DNA from: Micromonospora luteifusca
GTDB taxonomy: Bacteria; Actinomycetota; Actinomycetes; Mycobacteriales; Micromonosporaceae
Length of the DNA: 64,000 nt
Direction: 5' to 3'
Assembly: GCF_016907275.1 (NCBI RefSeq)
Contig: NZ_JAFBBP010000001.1
Coordinates: 1,116,001 to 1,180,000 of the forward strand
The notes under the pieces were generated by a model. That model made no database searches and was not told where the DNA came from. It was given only the letters and a program-made list of their open reading frames with translations. Below are positions 28,131-38,678 of the stretch, piece by piece (positions within the stretch are counted from its first letter, which is position 1; each line of letters starts with the position of its first letter). The translations under genes were made by a program, and so were the position numbers.

Positions 28131-28811
28131 TCAGCCGAGCCGACAGTCGACCCCGTTGATCGTGCACCGCTGCGGCCGCTCCGCCGACTCACCCCAGCCG
28201 AGACGCAGCCGCAACGTCCGAGAGTCACCCGGGTCCAGCGAACGGGTACCACGCAACACGAACTCGCCGTTGCCGCGCCCCCACACCGAGATTCCCGAGC
28301 CGTCAGTGACCCGCAGAGCCCGCAGGTCGTCGTCGAACGCCAACTCCACCTGCCAGTCCACCGACCCACTCGACTCGTTCTCGATGGACAGCACCGCCGC
28401 GTCCCCGTCCCAGCCGTCCGTCCCGACCTGGTATCGGGCCTTGACCGTCTCGGCCGCCGGCACCACCGGCACCGCCGGGGCGCTCGTCCGCCCCGGAGTC
28501 GGCGAACTGCTCACGGTGGCACGCGGCGACGGTGTCCGACTGCTGCGTGACGGCCGCGGCGACACCGAGCGCCGCTCCACGCCGGCCGGAGTCGGCCCAC
28601 CGGTGGCCGACGCGGCGGCCGGCACGGTCGGCAGGAACACCGGAGGCCCCGCCTGCGGCGCGACGTCCCGCTCCCTGCCCCGGAACGACAACAGCGCGAT
28701 CACCAGGAGCACCACCAGCGCACCCACACCAAGCAGCACCACGACCCACGGCGCCGATGCCAACACCCGAGCCGCCCGCGACCCTGCCGCACCGTCCGGC
28801 CGCACCGCCAT
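28131..28811 (-). CDS. membrane-anchored CBM2-like (cellulose-binding fold) protein B
   Basis: 226 residues with the same plan as its neighbour: one transmembrane helix (APWVVVLLGVGALVVLLVIAL), a Ser/Pro/Thr-rich linker, and a C-terminal CBM2-like domain ending in the Cys pair CTINGVDC. ATG at 28811 has GAGGGGAGA at good spacing; a longer reading from 28907 lacks a ribosome site and would put about 30 extra residues before the helix. The two paralogues differ substantially in the binding domain, so they are old duplicates. Ligand unknown. Confidence 0.82.
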   Translation of the reverse strand: MAVRPDGAAGSRAARVLASAPWVVVLLGVGALVVLLVIALLSFRGRERDVAPQAGPPVFLPTVPAAASATGGPTPAGVERRSVSPRPSRSSRTPSPRATVSSSPTPGRTSAPAVPVVPAAETVKARYQVGTDGWDGDAAVLSIENESSGSVDWQVELAFDDDLRALRVTDGSGISVWGRGNGEFVLRGTRSLDPGDSRTLRLRLGWGESAERPQRCTINGVDCRLG

Positions 28812-28952
28812 CAGGTCTCCCCTCGTCCCCACCGACGCGACAGCGTAGCCAGCACCGCGCCGACCGGAAACCAGGCGGGTACGGATCAGGCCAACCGGCC
28901 GACGCACCCCGGAAAACGGCTCGACCCAGCGGACGACCCGGTCGATCCAACC

Positions 28953-29705
28953 TCAGCGCTGCGGCACCCGCACCTCGATCTCCGAACCCAATCGGGCGTC
29001 GGCGGCCAGACCCAGGTCGTCCCCGCTCCAGAACCGCCCCGGGTCGTACCAGTTCGGACGCCGACCCGCCGGCAGCAACCCCATCTCCTCATAGGTCACC
29101 GCCACCACCTCGGCGCAGTATGCCGTCTCCAACGCCCGGTCCCGCTCCCCCGCCGACGACGCCGGCGTCTCCCGGCCCGCCCGAGGCGCCGGCCGACCGG
29201 GGCGTGGCAGCGCCGACCGACCAAGGCGTGGCAGTGCCGGCCGACCAAGGCGTGGCAGTGCCGGCCGGCCGAGGCGTGGCATCGCCGGCACCCGACCACG
29301 TACCCAGCGCCACGCCAGTTGGGCCGTCGACGGAAACGGCGTGCCGTCCAACCGCGCGATCGTACGCAGCACCGCCCGTTCCATCTCCCCGTCGGCCGGC
29401 GGGTCGAGTTGCCGCAGCCAGGCCCGTTGGCCGTACCGGTTGGCCCAGACGCAGACCGCGTCCCGCAGGTCGTGCAGCTGGACGCCACGCTGGTGGGTGC
29501 CCGACCACAGATCCGGCAACGACCTGCCCAACTCCGCGTGCCACATCAACGGCGGCATGTCATCCAGCACCACCGCCATCCCGACATGGTTGACCGGACT
29601 GTTGGTGGTGAGCTGGATCGCCCGGTCCGGCACGCTGCGACCCCGGAACACCCACACGTCGCCGGTGCGGGTCAACTCGACCGCCTCATCCAGGCTGATG
29701 CTCAT
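28953..29705 (-). CDS. permuted NlpC/P60-like (YiiX-type) papain-fold protein
   Basis: 250 residues. The N-terminal part has GDVWVFRGRSVPDRAIQ and NSPVNHVGMAVV, with the His expected of circularly permuted NlpC/P60 (YiiX-like) enzymes; the Cys comes late in AYCAEVVAVTYEEMGLLP, the order reversed relative to classic NlpC/P60. Such proteins hydrolyse amide or ester bonds, but the substrate is not evident here and no signal peptide is seen. In the middle a run of RLGRPALP repeats (residues ~139-165) interrupts the domain. It is 19 bp from the divergent small membrane protein gene. Confidence 0.72.
   Translation of the reverse strand: MSISLDEAVELTRTGDVWVFRGRSVPDRAIQLTTNSPVNHVGMAVVLDDMPPLMWHAELGRSLPDLWSGTHQRGVQLHDLRDAVCVWANRYGQRAWLRQLDPPADGEMERAVLRTIARLDGTPFPSTAQLAWRWVRGRVPAMPRLGRPALPRLGRPALPRLGRSALPRPGRPAPRAGRETPASSAGERDRALETAYCAEVVAVTYEEMGLLPAGRRPNWYDPGRFWSGDDLGLAADARLGSEIEVRVPQR
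29190..29285 (-). repeat. ~24-bp tandem repeat inside the papain-fold gene
   Basis: Four units of the type gaccaaggcgtggcagtgccg encoding RLGRPALP-like octapeptides. The unit length is a multiple of three and the frame stays open. The repeat splits the fold's two conserved halves, so it should form a loop. Confidence 0.85.
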
Positions 29706-29724
29706 GAGGGTCTAGCCTAGGCCG

Positions 29725-29913
29725 ATGCGGCAACGAATTCGGTGGTGGAAGGTCCTCGGGTTGGCCGGCCTCGCCGGCGTCGCGGCCTCCGGCGTGGTCA
29801 TCGCGCGGGCCGAACGACGTCGGCGCGCGTACACCCCGGAGGAGATCCGGCAGCGGCTACTGGAACGGCACGCCCAGGCCGGCGAGGCCGCAAAGCCCGC
29901 CGACCAAGCCTGA
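29725..29913 (+). CDS. small conserved single-helix membrane protein
   Basis: 62 residues: basic N-terminus RQRIRWWK, one transmembrane helix (VLGLAGLAGVAASGVVIARA) followed by a basic-amphipathic segment RAERRRRAYTPEEIRQRLLERHAQ. Similar tiny proteins are conserved in actinobacteria without known role. ATG at 29725 is the only suitable start; the gene is divergent from the papain-fold gene with just 19 bp between them, so their promoters overlap. Function unknown. Confidence 0.7.
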   Translation: MRQRIRWWKVLGLAGLAGVAASGVVIARAERRRRAYTPEEIRQRLLERHAQAGEAAKPADQA

Positions 29914-30235
29914 CCACCCGCCGCCACACCCCCGCGGCCCGCCGCTCCCCGTGACCCGCCGCTCCCCCGCGGGCCAGCGCTCCCCCGCGGGCCAGCGCTC
30001 CCGCGGGCCAGCGCTCCCGTGGCCCAGCACTCCACCGGGCCCAGCGCTCCGCCGTGGCCCGGCGCTCCGCCGTGGCCGGCCGCTCCCCCGTGGCCCGGCG
30101 CTCCGCCGTGGCCGGCCGCTCCCCCGTGGACGGTCAACGGTCGCCCAAATCCGCCTGCCGGTCGTGGTAGGTCAGCCCCACCTGCCGGTGCGTGGTGCGT
30201 CAGCCCACCTGCCGGTCGTGGTGCGTCAGCCCCGA

Positions 30236-30311
30236 ATGATCGTGCTTCATCCTGGTTGTAGTTGCCTCGTTCGTGGTTGAGGGCCCTATTTCCTGGATCG
30301 AGCACGATCAT
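30236..30311. repeat. imperfect hairpin with atgatcgtgct / agcacgatcat arms
   Basis: Outer arms of 11 perfectly paired bases (30236-30246 and 30301-30311) extend imperfectly to 20 bp each, around a loop of about 36 nt. The tip sequence ATGATC again resembles the other hairpins of the window. Confidence 0.7.
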
Positions 30312-30537
30312 GGCGTGATGAGCCGTGCCGCAGTGGCGGTGTTCAGTCCCGGAGGTGGCTTTCGGGGCGGTGCGCGGGTGTCGACCCGCAGCGAGCTTCG
30401 CTGACGCTGCGGCCGCACAGGCGTATTTGTCCGAGTCTGCCGTGCTCCGGTCTGGGTGGCCAGCTCCCCAGGGCCCGACTTGCGGTCACCTACGGTCGCC
30501 TGCGATCGCCCGCGGCCGCCTACAAGGCACATTGGGC

Positions 30538-30615
30538 GTGATCGACTCCATGTCGGCGATGTGGCGGTATCTCCTCGGCCGGATACCGCCATGTCGCCGA
30601 CATGGAGTCGATCAC
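30538..30615. repeat. 34-bp-arm hairpin repeat, copy 2 (GATCGAC...GGTATC family)
   Basis: Arms 30538-30571 and 30582-30615 around a 10-nt loop. Only two adjacent positions are not Watson-Crick in DNA and both become G-U pairs in RNA, so the transcript can pair over all 34 positions. It shares sequence with the degenerate element at 17242-17318. No open reading of substance lies inside. Confidence 0.85.
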
Positions 30616-31104
30616 CGCCCGTCGCCCGTTGCGCGGGGTCGGCCTGCGTTCGGTTTGTTCCGTGTGGGGGGTTTCGTCCGGTGGGTGGGGTCACCGTGGC
30701 GATGGAATCGGGGGCCGGCCCGGGTCGTTATACCTGGCATGCCGCCGTAGCCCCCGGGCTTCAGCGTGCGGCAGCCCCCGGGGAACACCCGTCGGGCCGC
30801 CCCGGTTACATCCCCAGTACCCGCCGAGCTAGGTGCGGCAACACCCGCTTCGGTGTGTGGCAGGCTCCGGGAACACCCGCCGGGCCGGCCCGGTTACACA
30901 CCCCGGCCACCGAAGTAGCAAGGCCACCCCCGGGCAGTGCGGCGGAAATAACCCCGCCGTCCCGGACCGTTACACCCGTCTTGAGAGACCCGATGCCGGC
31001 CCCCTGTTCGGGCTGCCGGGTGAACCCCCGAGAACGACTTCCCGCTGCGCACCCACCCCCGGATGCGCGCTGCGGACACCCCCGATGCAGAGGAGCACGC
31101 CATC

Positions 31105-31749
31105 ATGCGTACCGATCTGATCCGTAAGACCGCTCTCACCGCCGCTGGGCTCGCCTTCACCGGAGGCGCCATCGCCGGCCCCATCACCGCCGCGTACGCA
31201 GCGGACGCCCACACCCAGGGCGACCGTAAGCCCACCAGCGAGCGGGAACTGAACGTGCGCTACCAGGCGCAGCCGAACTTCTACGACTGCGGCCCCGCCG
31301 CGACCCGTAACGCCCTGTCCGTGCAGGGCAAGGACATCAACATCGACGACATGGCCAAGGAAATGGGCACCACCGAGGCCGGCACCAACTCGATCAACGA
31401 CATCACCCCGGTGCTGAACAAGGAAACCGGCAAGACCGACGCCTACCACAGTGTCGAGATCAGCAACCCCAACGCCGATACCAAGCAGACCGACCGTCTG
31501 CGCGCCGACGTGGTCAAGACCGTCGACAACGGCCGCGCCGTCGTCGCCAACATCGCCGGCACCAGCACCGACACAGGCGGTGGCGTGCACTCCTACGAAG
31601 GCGGGCACTACATCAGCGTCGTCGGCTACCACGACAACGGCAACACCGTCACCATCGCCGACTCCGCCGACCCCAACACCGCCGCCTACCAGATCAGCAT
31701 CGAACACCTCGCCGACTGGATCGCCACCCGCGGCTACGCCACCAGCTGA
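31105..31749 (+). CDS. secreted C39-like papain-fold peptidase
   Basis: 214 residues. Signal peptide at about 1-32 (KTALTAAGLAFTGGAIAGPITAAYA). The mature part has the C39-like catalytic Cys in FYDCGPAATRNAL, the His in EGGHYISVVGYHD and an Asp in IADSADP, giving a Cys/His/Asp triad. Here it is free-standing and secreted, unlike C39 domains fused to ABC exporters, so it probably acts as an extracellular protease or wall-active enzyme. ATG at 31105 has AGAGGAG nine bases upstream. It follows a long repeat-rich upstream region and is closed by the hairpin at 31789. Confidence 0.87.
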   Translation: MRTDLIRKTALTAAGLAFTGGAIAGPITAAYAADAHTQGDRKPTSERELNVRYQAQPNFYDCGPAATRNALSVQGKDINIDDMAKEMGTTEAGTNSINDITPVLNKETGKTDAYHSVEISNPNADTKQTDRLRADVVKTVDNGRAVVANIAGTSTDTGGGVHSYEGGHYISVVGYHDNGNTVTIADSADPNTAAYQISIEHLADWIATRGYATS

Positions 31750-31788
31750 CCCGCCCAGCGCACGACCACAAGGCTGACCCGCACCACA

Positions 31789-31828
31789 CCGAAGGGCCGG
31801 ACCCCCCACCCGGGGCCCGGCCCTTCGG
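31789..31828. terminator. 12-bp stem terminator
   Basis: Arms ccgaagggccgg (31789-31800) and ccggcccttcgg (31817-31828). It lies 39 bp after the peptidase stop and 12 bp before the stop of the convergent DedA gene, so it can serve both. Confidence 0.8.
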
Positions 31829-31840
31829 CATGTTCAGAGG

Positions 31841-32497
31841 TCAGTGCTCGCTGCTCGCCTGGACCGGCTCGACACCAGGAGCCACCTCGACTGGCTCGAC
31901 GCGATGAGCGCGTCGGCGTAGCCACCAGGTGCTGCCAAGGCCGGCGAGTACCGCGAGGATCAGCCCGGCCCAGGAGATGTCCTTCAGCCAGTGCTCGGCC
32001 GCCCGGCCGACCGAGTACAGCAGGTAGGTCGTGCCGAACGCCCAGACCAAGCCGCCGGCCGCGTTGGCCAGCAGGAATCGGCGGTACGGCACGTGCAACG
32101 CCCCGGCGAGCGGCCCGGCCAGGATCCGCAGCAGTGCGACGAAGCGACCGAAGAAGACCGCCCAGACTCCGTACCGGGCGAAGCTCTGCTCGGCGCGGGC
32201 GAGCTGCGGTGGGCCGAGGTGCTTCGGGAACCGCCGGCCCAGCCGGGCGAGCAGCGGTCGGCCGCCGCGGCGGCCGACGGCGTACCCGATGGAGTCGCCG
32301 ACGATGGCGCCGACCGCCGCGGCGGTGGCGACCCACTCCGGTTCCACCACGCCGGTGGCGGCGAGCAGGGCCGAGCTGACCAGGATGATCTCACCGGGCA
32401 GGGGGATGCCCATGCTCTCCACGCCGATCACCCCGCCGACAAGCAGGTAGACCGCAATCGGCGGCAGCGACACCAGCCAGTGCTGGACGTCGAACAT
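31841..32497 (-). CDS. DedA-family membrane protein
   Basis: 218 residues with about five hydrophobic segments. DedA/SNARE-associated signatures are visible: ESMGIPLPGEIILVSSALLA near the N-terminus and the FFGRFVALLRILAGPLAG motif with the conserved Arg residues, followed by GGLVWAFGTTYLLYSVG. DedA proteins are proposed lipid (undecaprenyl-phosphate or phosphatidylethanolamine) translocases in the cytoplasmic membrane. The ATG at 32497 is chosen because it begins the short family-typical N-terminus; an upstream GTG at 32596 would add a Pro-rich stretch. Divergent from aconitase. Confidence 0.9.
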   Translation of the reverse strand: MFDVQHWLVSLPPIAVYLLVGGVIGVESMGIPLPGEIILVSSALLAATGVVEPEWVATAAAVGAIVGDSIGYAVGRRGGRPLLARLGRRFPKHLGPPQLARAEQSFARYGVWAVFFGRFVALLRILAGPLAGALHVPYRRFLLANAAGGLVWAFGTTYLLYSVGRAAEHWLKDISWAGLILAVLAGLGSTWWLRRRAHRVEPVEVAPGVEPVQASSEH

Positions 32498-32665
32498 CGG
32501 TTGACCCCTTCCCGGCGGGCCTTGGCGGGCCTCGAACCCTACCGGTGGCGGGCCGGGATTAGGTGCCGCTGGTGGGACGCGTACGAGCGCGCACACCCCG
32601 CAAGTCGTCCTAGGAGGCTAGGGGTGAGGTGGAAGCGGGAGCCGGCGCTCAGGTTGCGCAACTAG

Positions 32666-32684
32666 CAAGACGGACGTACGGTTT
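32666..32684. promoter_or_regulatory. candidate AcnR operator upstream of aconitase
   Basis: caagacggacgtacggttt, matching caagccgtacgtacggttt before the acnR-like gene at 17 of 19 positions. It is about 110 bp upstream of the aconitase start codon, compatible with control of an aconitase promoter. It is a less symmetric version of the palindrome at 49623-49634. Confidence 0.6.
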
Positions 32685-32792
32685 TGTTGAGAGCGGAATC
32701 GGCGGTAAGTGTCACCTAACCTCGGCGGCACCCCAACCGGTGCGACAGACTGCTCAGGACTACTCACGGTCGCTGGTGTGAAGGAGTACGAC

Positions 32793-35630
<2,838 letters not shown>

Positions 35631-35645
35631 CGCACCGACGTTTCA

Positions 35646-35685
35646 CCGCAGGCCCCTCCCCACCGACGTGGGGAGGGGCCTGCGG
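35646..35685 (+). terminator. 18-bp stem terminator after aconitase
   Basis: Perfect arms ccgcaggcccctccccac (35646-35663) and gtggggaggggcctgcgg (35668-35685) with loop cgac, starting 16 bp after the aconitase stop. Confidence 0.9.
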
Positions 35686-35747
35686 CGTTCGGCGTCGCTC
35701 CTCGCGCCCGGCCGATCAGCGGACTAACCTGTTAGCTAAGGAGGTGC

Positions 35748-36005
35748 GTGGTGTCCGGTGAAGCTGCGGCGCAGTTCAACATCCACGACGCGAAGACGAA
35801 CCTGTCCCGGATCATCGAGCGGGTCGAGCACGGCGAGGAGATCGTGATCAGCCGGGCCGGCACCCCGGTCGCCAAGGTCATCCCTCTTCGTCGGACGGCC
35901 CGTACCGGTCGTGGCTCCCTCCGGGGCCTGCTCGACCTCAACGAGGATTGGGACTCCGACGAGGTCAACGACGCGATCGCCCGTGACTTCGGGCTGTCGG
36001 GATGA
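35748..36005 (+). CDS. Phd/YefM-family antitoxin
   Basis: 85 residues. N-terminal Phd-type DNA-binding fold with NIHDAKTNLSRIIERVEHGEEIVISRAGTPVAKVIP, the standard Phd/YefM core, and an acidic C-terminal tail NEDWDSDEVNDAIARDF that should wrap the toxin. The start is one of two adjacent GTG codons (35748, 35751) with AAGGAGG upstream. Its stop overlaps the toxin ATG. Such antitoxins repress their own operon; a promoter just after the aconitase terminator would fit. The pair sits directly downstream of an essential metabolic gene. Confidence 0.92.
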   Translation: MVSGEAAAQFNIHDAKTNLSRIIERVEHGEEIVISRAGTPVAKVIPLRRTARTGRGSLRGLLDLNEDWDSDEVNDAIARDFGLSG

Positions 36006-36376
36006 GGCTCCTGCTGGACACGCACGTGCTGCTCTGGTGGCTGAGCGACGATCCGATCCTCGCCACGGAGATCAAGGACCGCATCGACACCGAGCCCGAG
36101 GTGTACCTGAGCCCGGTGACGGTGTGGGAGGTGGCGATCAAGCATTCGCTGGGTACGTTGGCCGGCCCCGCCGACCTCGCCGAGCGCGTCCGCGACGCCG
36201 ACCTGCGGGAGTTGCCGATCCGTCACGACCACGCCGTGGCGGCCGGACAACTCCCACTGATCCACCGCGATCCCTTCGACCGGATGTTGGTCGCGCAGGC
36301 CCTTTGCGAAGGGCTCACTCTGGTCACCCGAGACGACCGCATCCAGAAGTACGACGTACCAGTTCTGGTGGTGTGA
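36002..36376 (+). CDS. PIN-domain toxin (VapC-like ribonuclease)
   Basis: 124 residues, normal PIN length. The acidic active site is intact: Asp in LLLDTHVLLW, Glu in VWEVAIKHSLG, Asp in HRDPFDRMLVAQA and the final Asp in LVTRDDRIQKY. PIN toxins of this group cleave RNA, commonly tRNA or rRNA loops, with Mg2+. The ATG overlaps the antitoxin stop, so expression is coupled. All four acidic residues being present argues the toxin is functional. Confidence 0.92.
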   Translation: MRLLLDTHVLLWWLSDDPILATEIKDRIDTEPEVYLSPVTVWEVAIKHSLGTLAGPADLAERVRDADLRELPIRHDHAVAAGQLPLIHRDPFDRMLVAQALCEGLTLVTRDDRIQKYDVPVLVV

Positions 36377-36382
36377 GACCGG

Positions 36383-37618
36383 CTACGGTGCGAGTTCGTG
36401 GGCCCGGTCGAGCAGCGCACGGCGTTCGGCGGTCGAGCCGACCGCCGCCGCGGCCTCCCTGAACAGCGCGGCGGACCGCAGTCGGTCACCCTGCCGGGCG
36501 ACCAGATCGGCCCGCACCGCCACGGCGAGCGGGTTGCCGTCCAGCCCTCCCCCGGCCTGTGCCGCGTCGAGCAGGCTCAATCCAGCGTGCGGCCCGTACG
36601 CGTAGCCGTGCGCGACGGCGCGGTTGAGCGCGATCACCGGTGAGGGCCGGATGCCGATCAACGCGTCGTAGGCCCGTGCGATCGCCGGCCAGTCGGTGGC
36701 GTCGGCGGACGGTGCGGTGGCGTGGCAGGCGGCGATCCGGGCCTGCCAGGCGTACGGCCCGTCGTGGCGTACCCGAGAAAGGGCGTCCAGGCCCTCGGCG
36801 ATGGCCCCACGGTCCCACCGGTCGCGATCCTGCCGTTCCAGGATGAGCAGGTTGCCTGCGGCGTCCCGACGGGCCTCGGCACGGGAGTGCTGGAAGAGGA
36901 ACAGCGCCAGCAGCGCGGCCACCTCGGACTGCTCCGGCATCAGCCGGTCGAGCAGCCGCGCCAGCCGGACCGCCTCGTCAGCGAAGGCCGGCTCGCCGTC
37001 GGCGACGTAGCCGCGGGTGAACAGCAGGTACAGCACGGCGAGGACGCCGGGCAGCCGTTCGGGCAGCGCCGGCCCGCCCGGTACCCGGTACGGGATGCCG
37101 GCCTGCGCGATGCGGGTCCGGGCACGGGTCAGCCGTCGGGTCATCGTCGACTCGCTGACCAGCAGGAGTCGAGCGATGTCCTTGGTCGGCACACCGCACA
37201 CGGTCCGCAGGGTCAGCGCCACCCGGGCCTCGATCGCCAGCGCCGGGTGGCAGCAGGTGAAGATCAGACGCAGCCGGTCGTCCACCACGTCCTCCCCCAC
37301 CTCGGGCTCGGGCTGCGCCTCCGCCGGTGTGAGCAGCGCCAGGTCGTGCAGCTTGCGGCGCTCCACAGTGGCCCGACGCAGCACGTCGATCGCCCGGTTA
37401 CGGGCCACCGTCATGAGCCAGCCACCCGGGTTGATCGGCACGCCGTCGCCGGGCCAGCGTTCCAGGGCGGCGGCCAGCGCCTCCTGGGCGCAGTCCTCGG
37501 CCAGCGCCCAGTCCCCGGTCACCCGGATCAGGGTCGCGACGATCCGGGGGTACGCCTCGACGCCGGCAGCCGCGACGGCGTCCGCCGCCACCGCGCCGGC
37601 CGGCGCCTGGGTGCGCAT
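36383..37618 (-). CDS. ECF42-type RNA polymerase sigma factor with C-terminal extension
   Basis: 411 residues, more than double a basic ECF sigma. Region 2 (DWALAEDCAQEALAAALERWP) and region 4 (LRTVCGVPTKDIARLLLVSESTMTRRLTRARTRI) are followed by a ~230-residue TPR-like domain (DUF6596) that marks the ECF42 group. In this group the sigma gene is paired with a YCII/DGPF-domain protein, exactly as here, and the C-terminal domain is needed for activity; no anti-sigma gene is involved. I place the start at ATG 37618; an in-frame TTG at 37642, three bases past the upstream stop, is the alternative. Confidence 0.92.
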   Translation of the reverse strand: MRTQAPAGAVAADAVAAAGVEAYPRIVATLIRVTGDWALAEDCAQEALAAALERWPGDGVPINPGGWLMTVARNRAIDVLRRATVERRKLHDLALLTPAEAQPEPEVGEDVVDDRLRLIFTCCHPALAIEARVALTLRTVCGVPTKDIARLLLVSESTMTRRLTRARTRIAQAGIPYRVPGGPALPERLPGVLAVLYLLFTRGYVADGEPAFADEAVRLARLLDRLMPEQSEVAALLALFLFQHSRAEARRDAAGNLLILERQDRDRWDRGAIAEGLDALSRVRHDGPYAWQARIAACHATAPSADATDWPAIARAYDALIGIRPSPVIALNRAVAHGYAYGPHAGLSLLDAAQAGGGLDGNPLAVAVRADLVARQGDRLRSAALFREAAAAVGSTAERRALLDRAHELAP

Positions 37619-37645
37619 CGGCCGGCGCTGCGAGGTGGACAACGG

Positions 37646-37981
37646 TCAGGCGGACAGATTCGCGAACGGGCGCAGTTCCAGCCGCCCGTGTCGGGCCATC
37701 GGGTGTGCCCGCGCCACCTCGATCGCCTCGTCCAGGTCGGCGCAGTCGAGCAGGTCGAAGCCCACGATCACCTCCGTGGTCTCCGCGAACGGCCCCTCGG
37801 AGACGAGCAGTTCGCCGCCGCGTACCCGGATCGTGGTGGCCGCGGTGGTCGCCGCCAGTTGGTCACCGGTGAGGCGTCGACCGCGGGCGTCGTTCTCGGA
37901 CACCCACTTGTCGATGTCGGGTACGTCGGTCGGGTCGGTGTCCGGCTCGCTGTCGGTACAGACGAACATCAGGTACTTCAT
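37646..37981 (-). CDS. YCII-related (DGPF-domain) protein
   Basis: 111 residues with the ferredoxin-like YCII fold: MKYLMFVCTD at the start, the DGPF motif in the variant form SEGPFAETTEVIVGFDLLD, then EAIEVARAHPMA. Homologues occur as partners of ECF42 and ECF41 sigma factors; their biochemical function is unknown. It is the first gene of the two-gene operon with the sigma factor. The DGPF to EGPF change is common in the family. Target genes of ECF42 usually include this pair. Confidence 0.9.
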   Translation of the reverse strand: MKYLMFVCTDSEPDTDPTDVPDIDKWVSENDARGRRLTGDQLAATTAATTIRVRGGELLVSEGPFAETTEVIVGFDLLDCADLDEAIEVARAHPMARHGRLELRPFANLSA

Positions 37982-38066
37982 CTGGTCGCTCCCTGGTTTC
38001 TCGGGGTGTCGCCAGCATGACGATCGGCCGAGGGTGTTCCGGACACCCTCTCCCGAAAAAACTCGG

Positions 38067-38678
38067 TCAGTTTCCGTTGGCGGCGCGGCGGCGGGCCTCG
38101 CGGGTCTTCATGGCGTGCTCCATCAGCGTGACCAGCACCTCCTTGCTGGACTCACGCTGCCGGGCGTCGCAGAGCAGCACCGGCACCCCCGGGTCCAGGT
38201 TCAGCGCGGCCTGCACCTCGTCGAGCCGGTACTGCCGGGCACCCTCGAAGCAGTTCACCGCGACCACGAAGGGCGTGCCGCGGCCCTCGAAGTAGTCGAT
38301 CGACGGGAAGCAGTCGGCGAGCCGGCGGGTGTCGGCCAGCACCACCGCGCCGATCGCGCCCAGCGCCAGTTCGTCCCAGACGAACCAGAACCGGTCCTGC
38401 CCGGGGGTACCGAACAGGTACAGCACCAGGTCGTCGCTGATGGTGATCCGGCCGAAGTCCATGGCCACGGTGGTGGTGGTCTTGCCTTCCACCCCGGACA
38501 GGTCGTCGATGCCGACCCCGGACTCGGTCAGCACCTCCTCGGTGCGCAACGGCCGGGTCTCGCTGACCGCGCCGACCATGGTCGTCTTGCCCACGCCGAA
38601 GCCGCCGGCGACCAGGATCTTGATCGCGGTGGGCAGTGGGGTCGCTCCCGCCGGCCGGTCAGAGTGCCCGTAGTCCAT
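38067..38678 (-). CDS. cvnD: conservon small GTPase-like protein CvnD
   Basis: 203 residues. P-loop AGGFGVGKTTMVGAVS, followed by TTTTVAMDFGR and LYLFGTPGQDRFWFVWDEL, the MglA/Rab-like switch arrangement of CvnD proteins. CvnABCD conservons assemble a membrane-associated complex resembling eukaryotic G-protein coupling in actinomycetes and influence development or secondary metabolism. It is the last gene of the four-gene operon here, overlapping the preceding DUF742 gene by 20 bp. ATG at 38678. Confidence 0.93.
   Translation of the reverse strand: MDYGHSDRPAGATPLPTAIKILVAGGFGVGKTTMVGAVSETRPLRTEEVLTESGVGIDDLSGVEGKTTTTVAMDFGRITISDDLVLYLFGTPGQDRFWFVWDELALGAIGAVVLADTRRLADCFPSIDYFEGRGTPFVVAVNCFEGARQYRLDEVQAALNLDPGVPVLLCDARQRESSKEVLVTLMEHAMKTREARRRAANGN

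Larger units (their letters stand above)
29914..31104. other. gene-poor 1.2-kb interval with tandem repeats and hairpins
   Basis: No convincing gene. From about 29940 to 30130 there is a degenerate tandem array built on gctccgccgtggcccggc; from about 30158 to 30232 about three units of ccacctgccggtcgtggtgcgtcag; then hairpins at 30236-30311 and 30538-30615. From about 30720 to 30985 a sequence of the type ggaacacccgycgggccg...cggttaca recurs twice (30780 and 30868) with two further gttaya echoes at about 30727 and 30970, up to 100 bp before the secreted peptidase gene. Long readings on both strands here are repeat-driven. Confidence 0.6.

Noticed and set aside
29940..30232. Tandem repeats as a CRISPR array
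   Set aside because: Units are contiguous and degenerate with no unique spacers, and there are no cas genes in the window.
29712..30311. Minus-strand reading rich in GHGGAPGHGG-type units
   Set aside because: It is the translation of a tandem DNA array and overlaps the small membrane protein gene on the other strand.
30940..31104. A c-di-AMP (ydaO-type) riboswitch before the secreted peptidase
   Set aside because: The segment has a suggestive gggtgaac but the rest of the ydaO core could not be matched by eye, so no riboswitch is claimed.
30456..31127. 223-codon reading upstream of the C39-like peptidase
   Set aside because: It spans the hairpin and direct repeats, has low-complexity Pro/Arg content, and lacks any ribosome site or motif.
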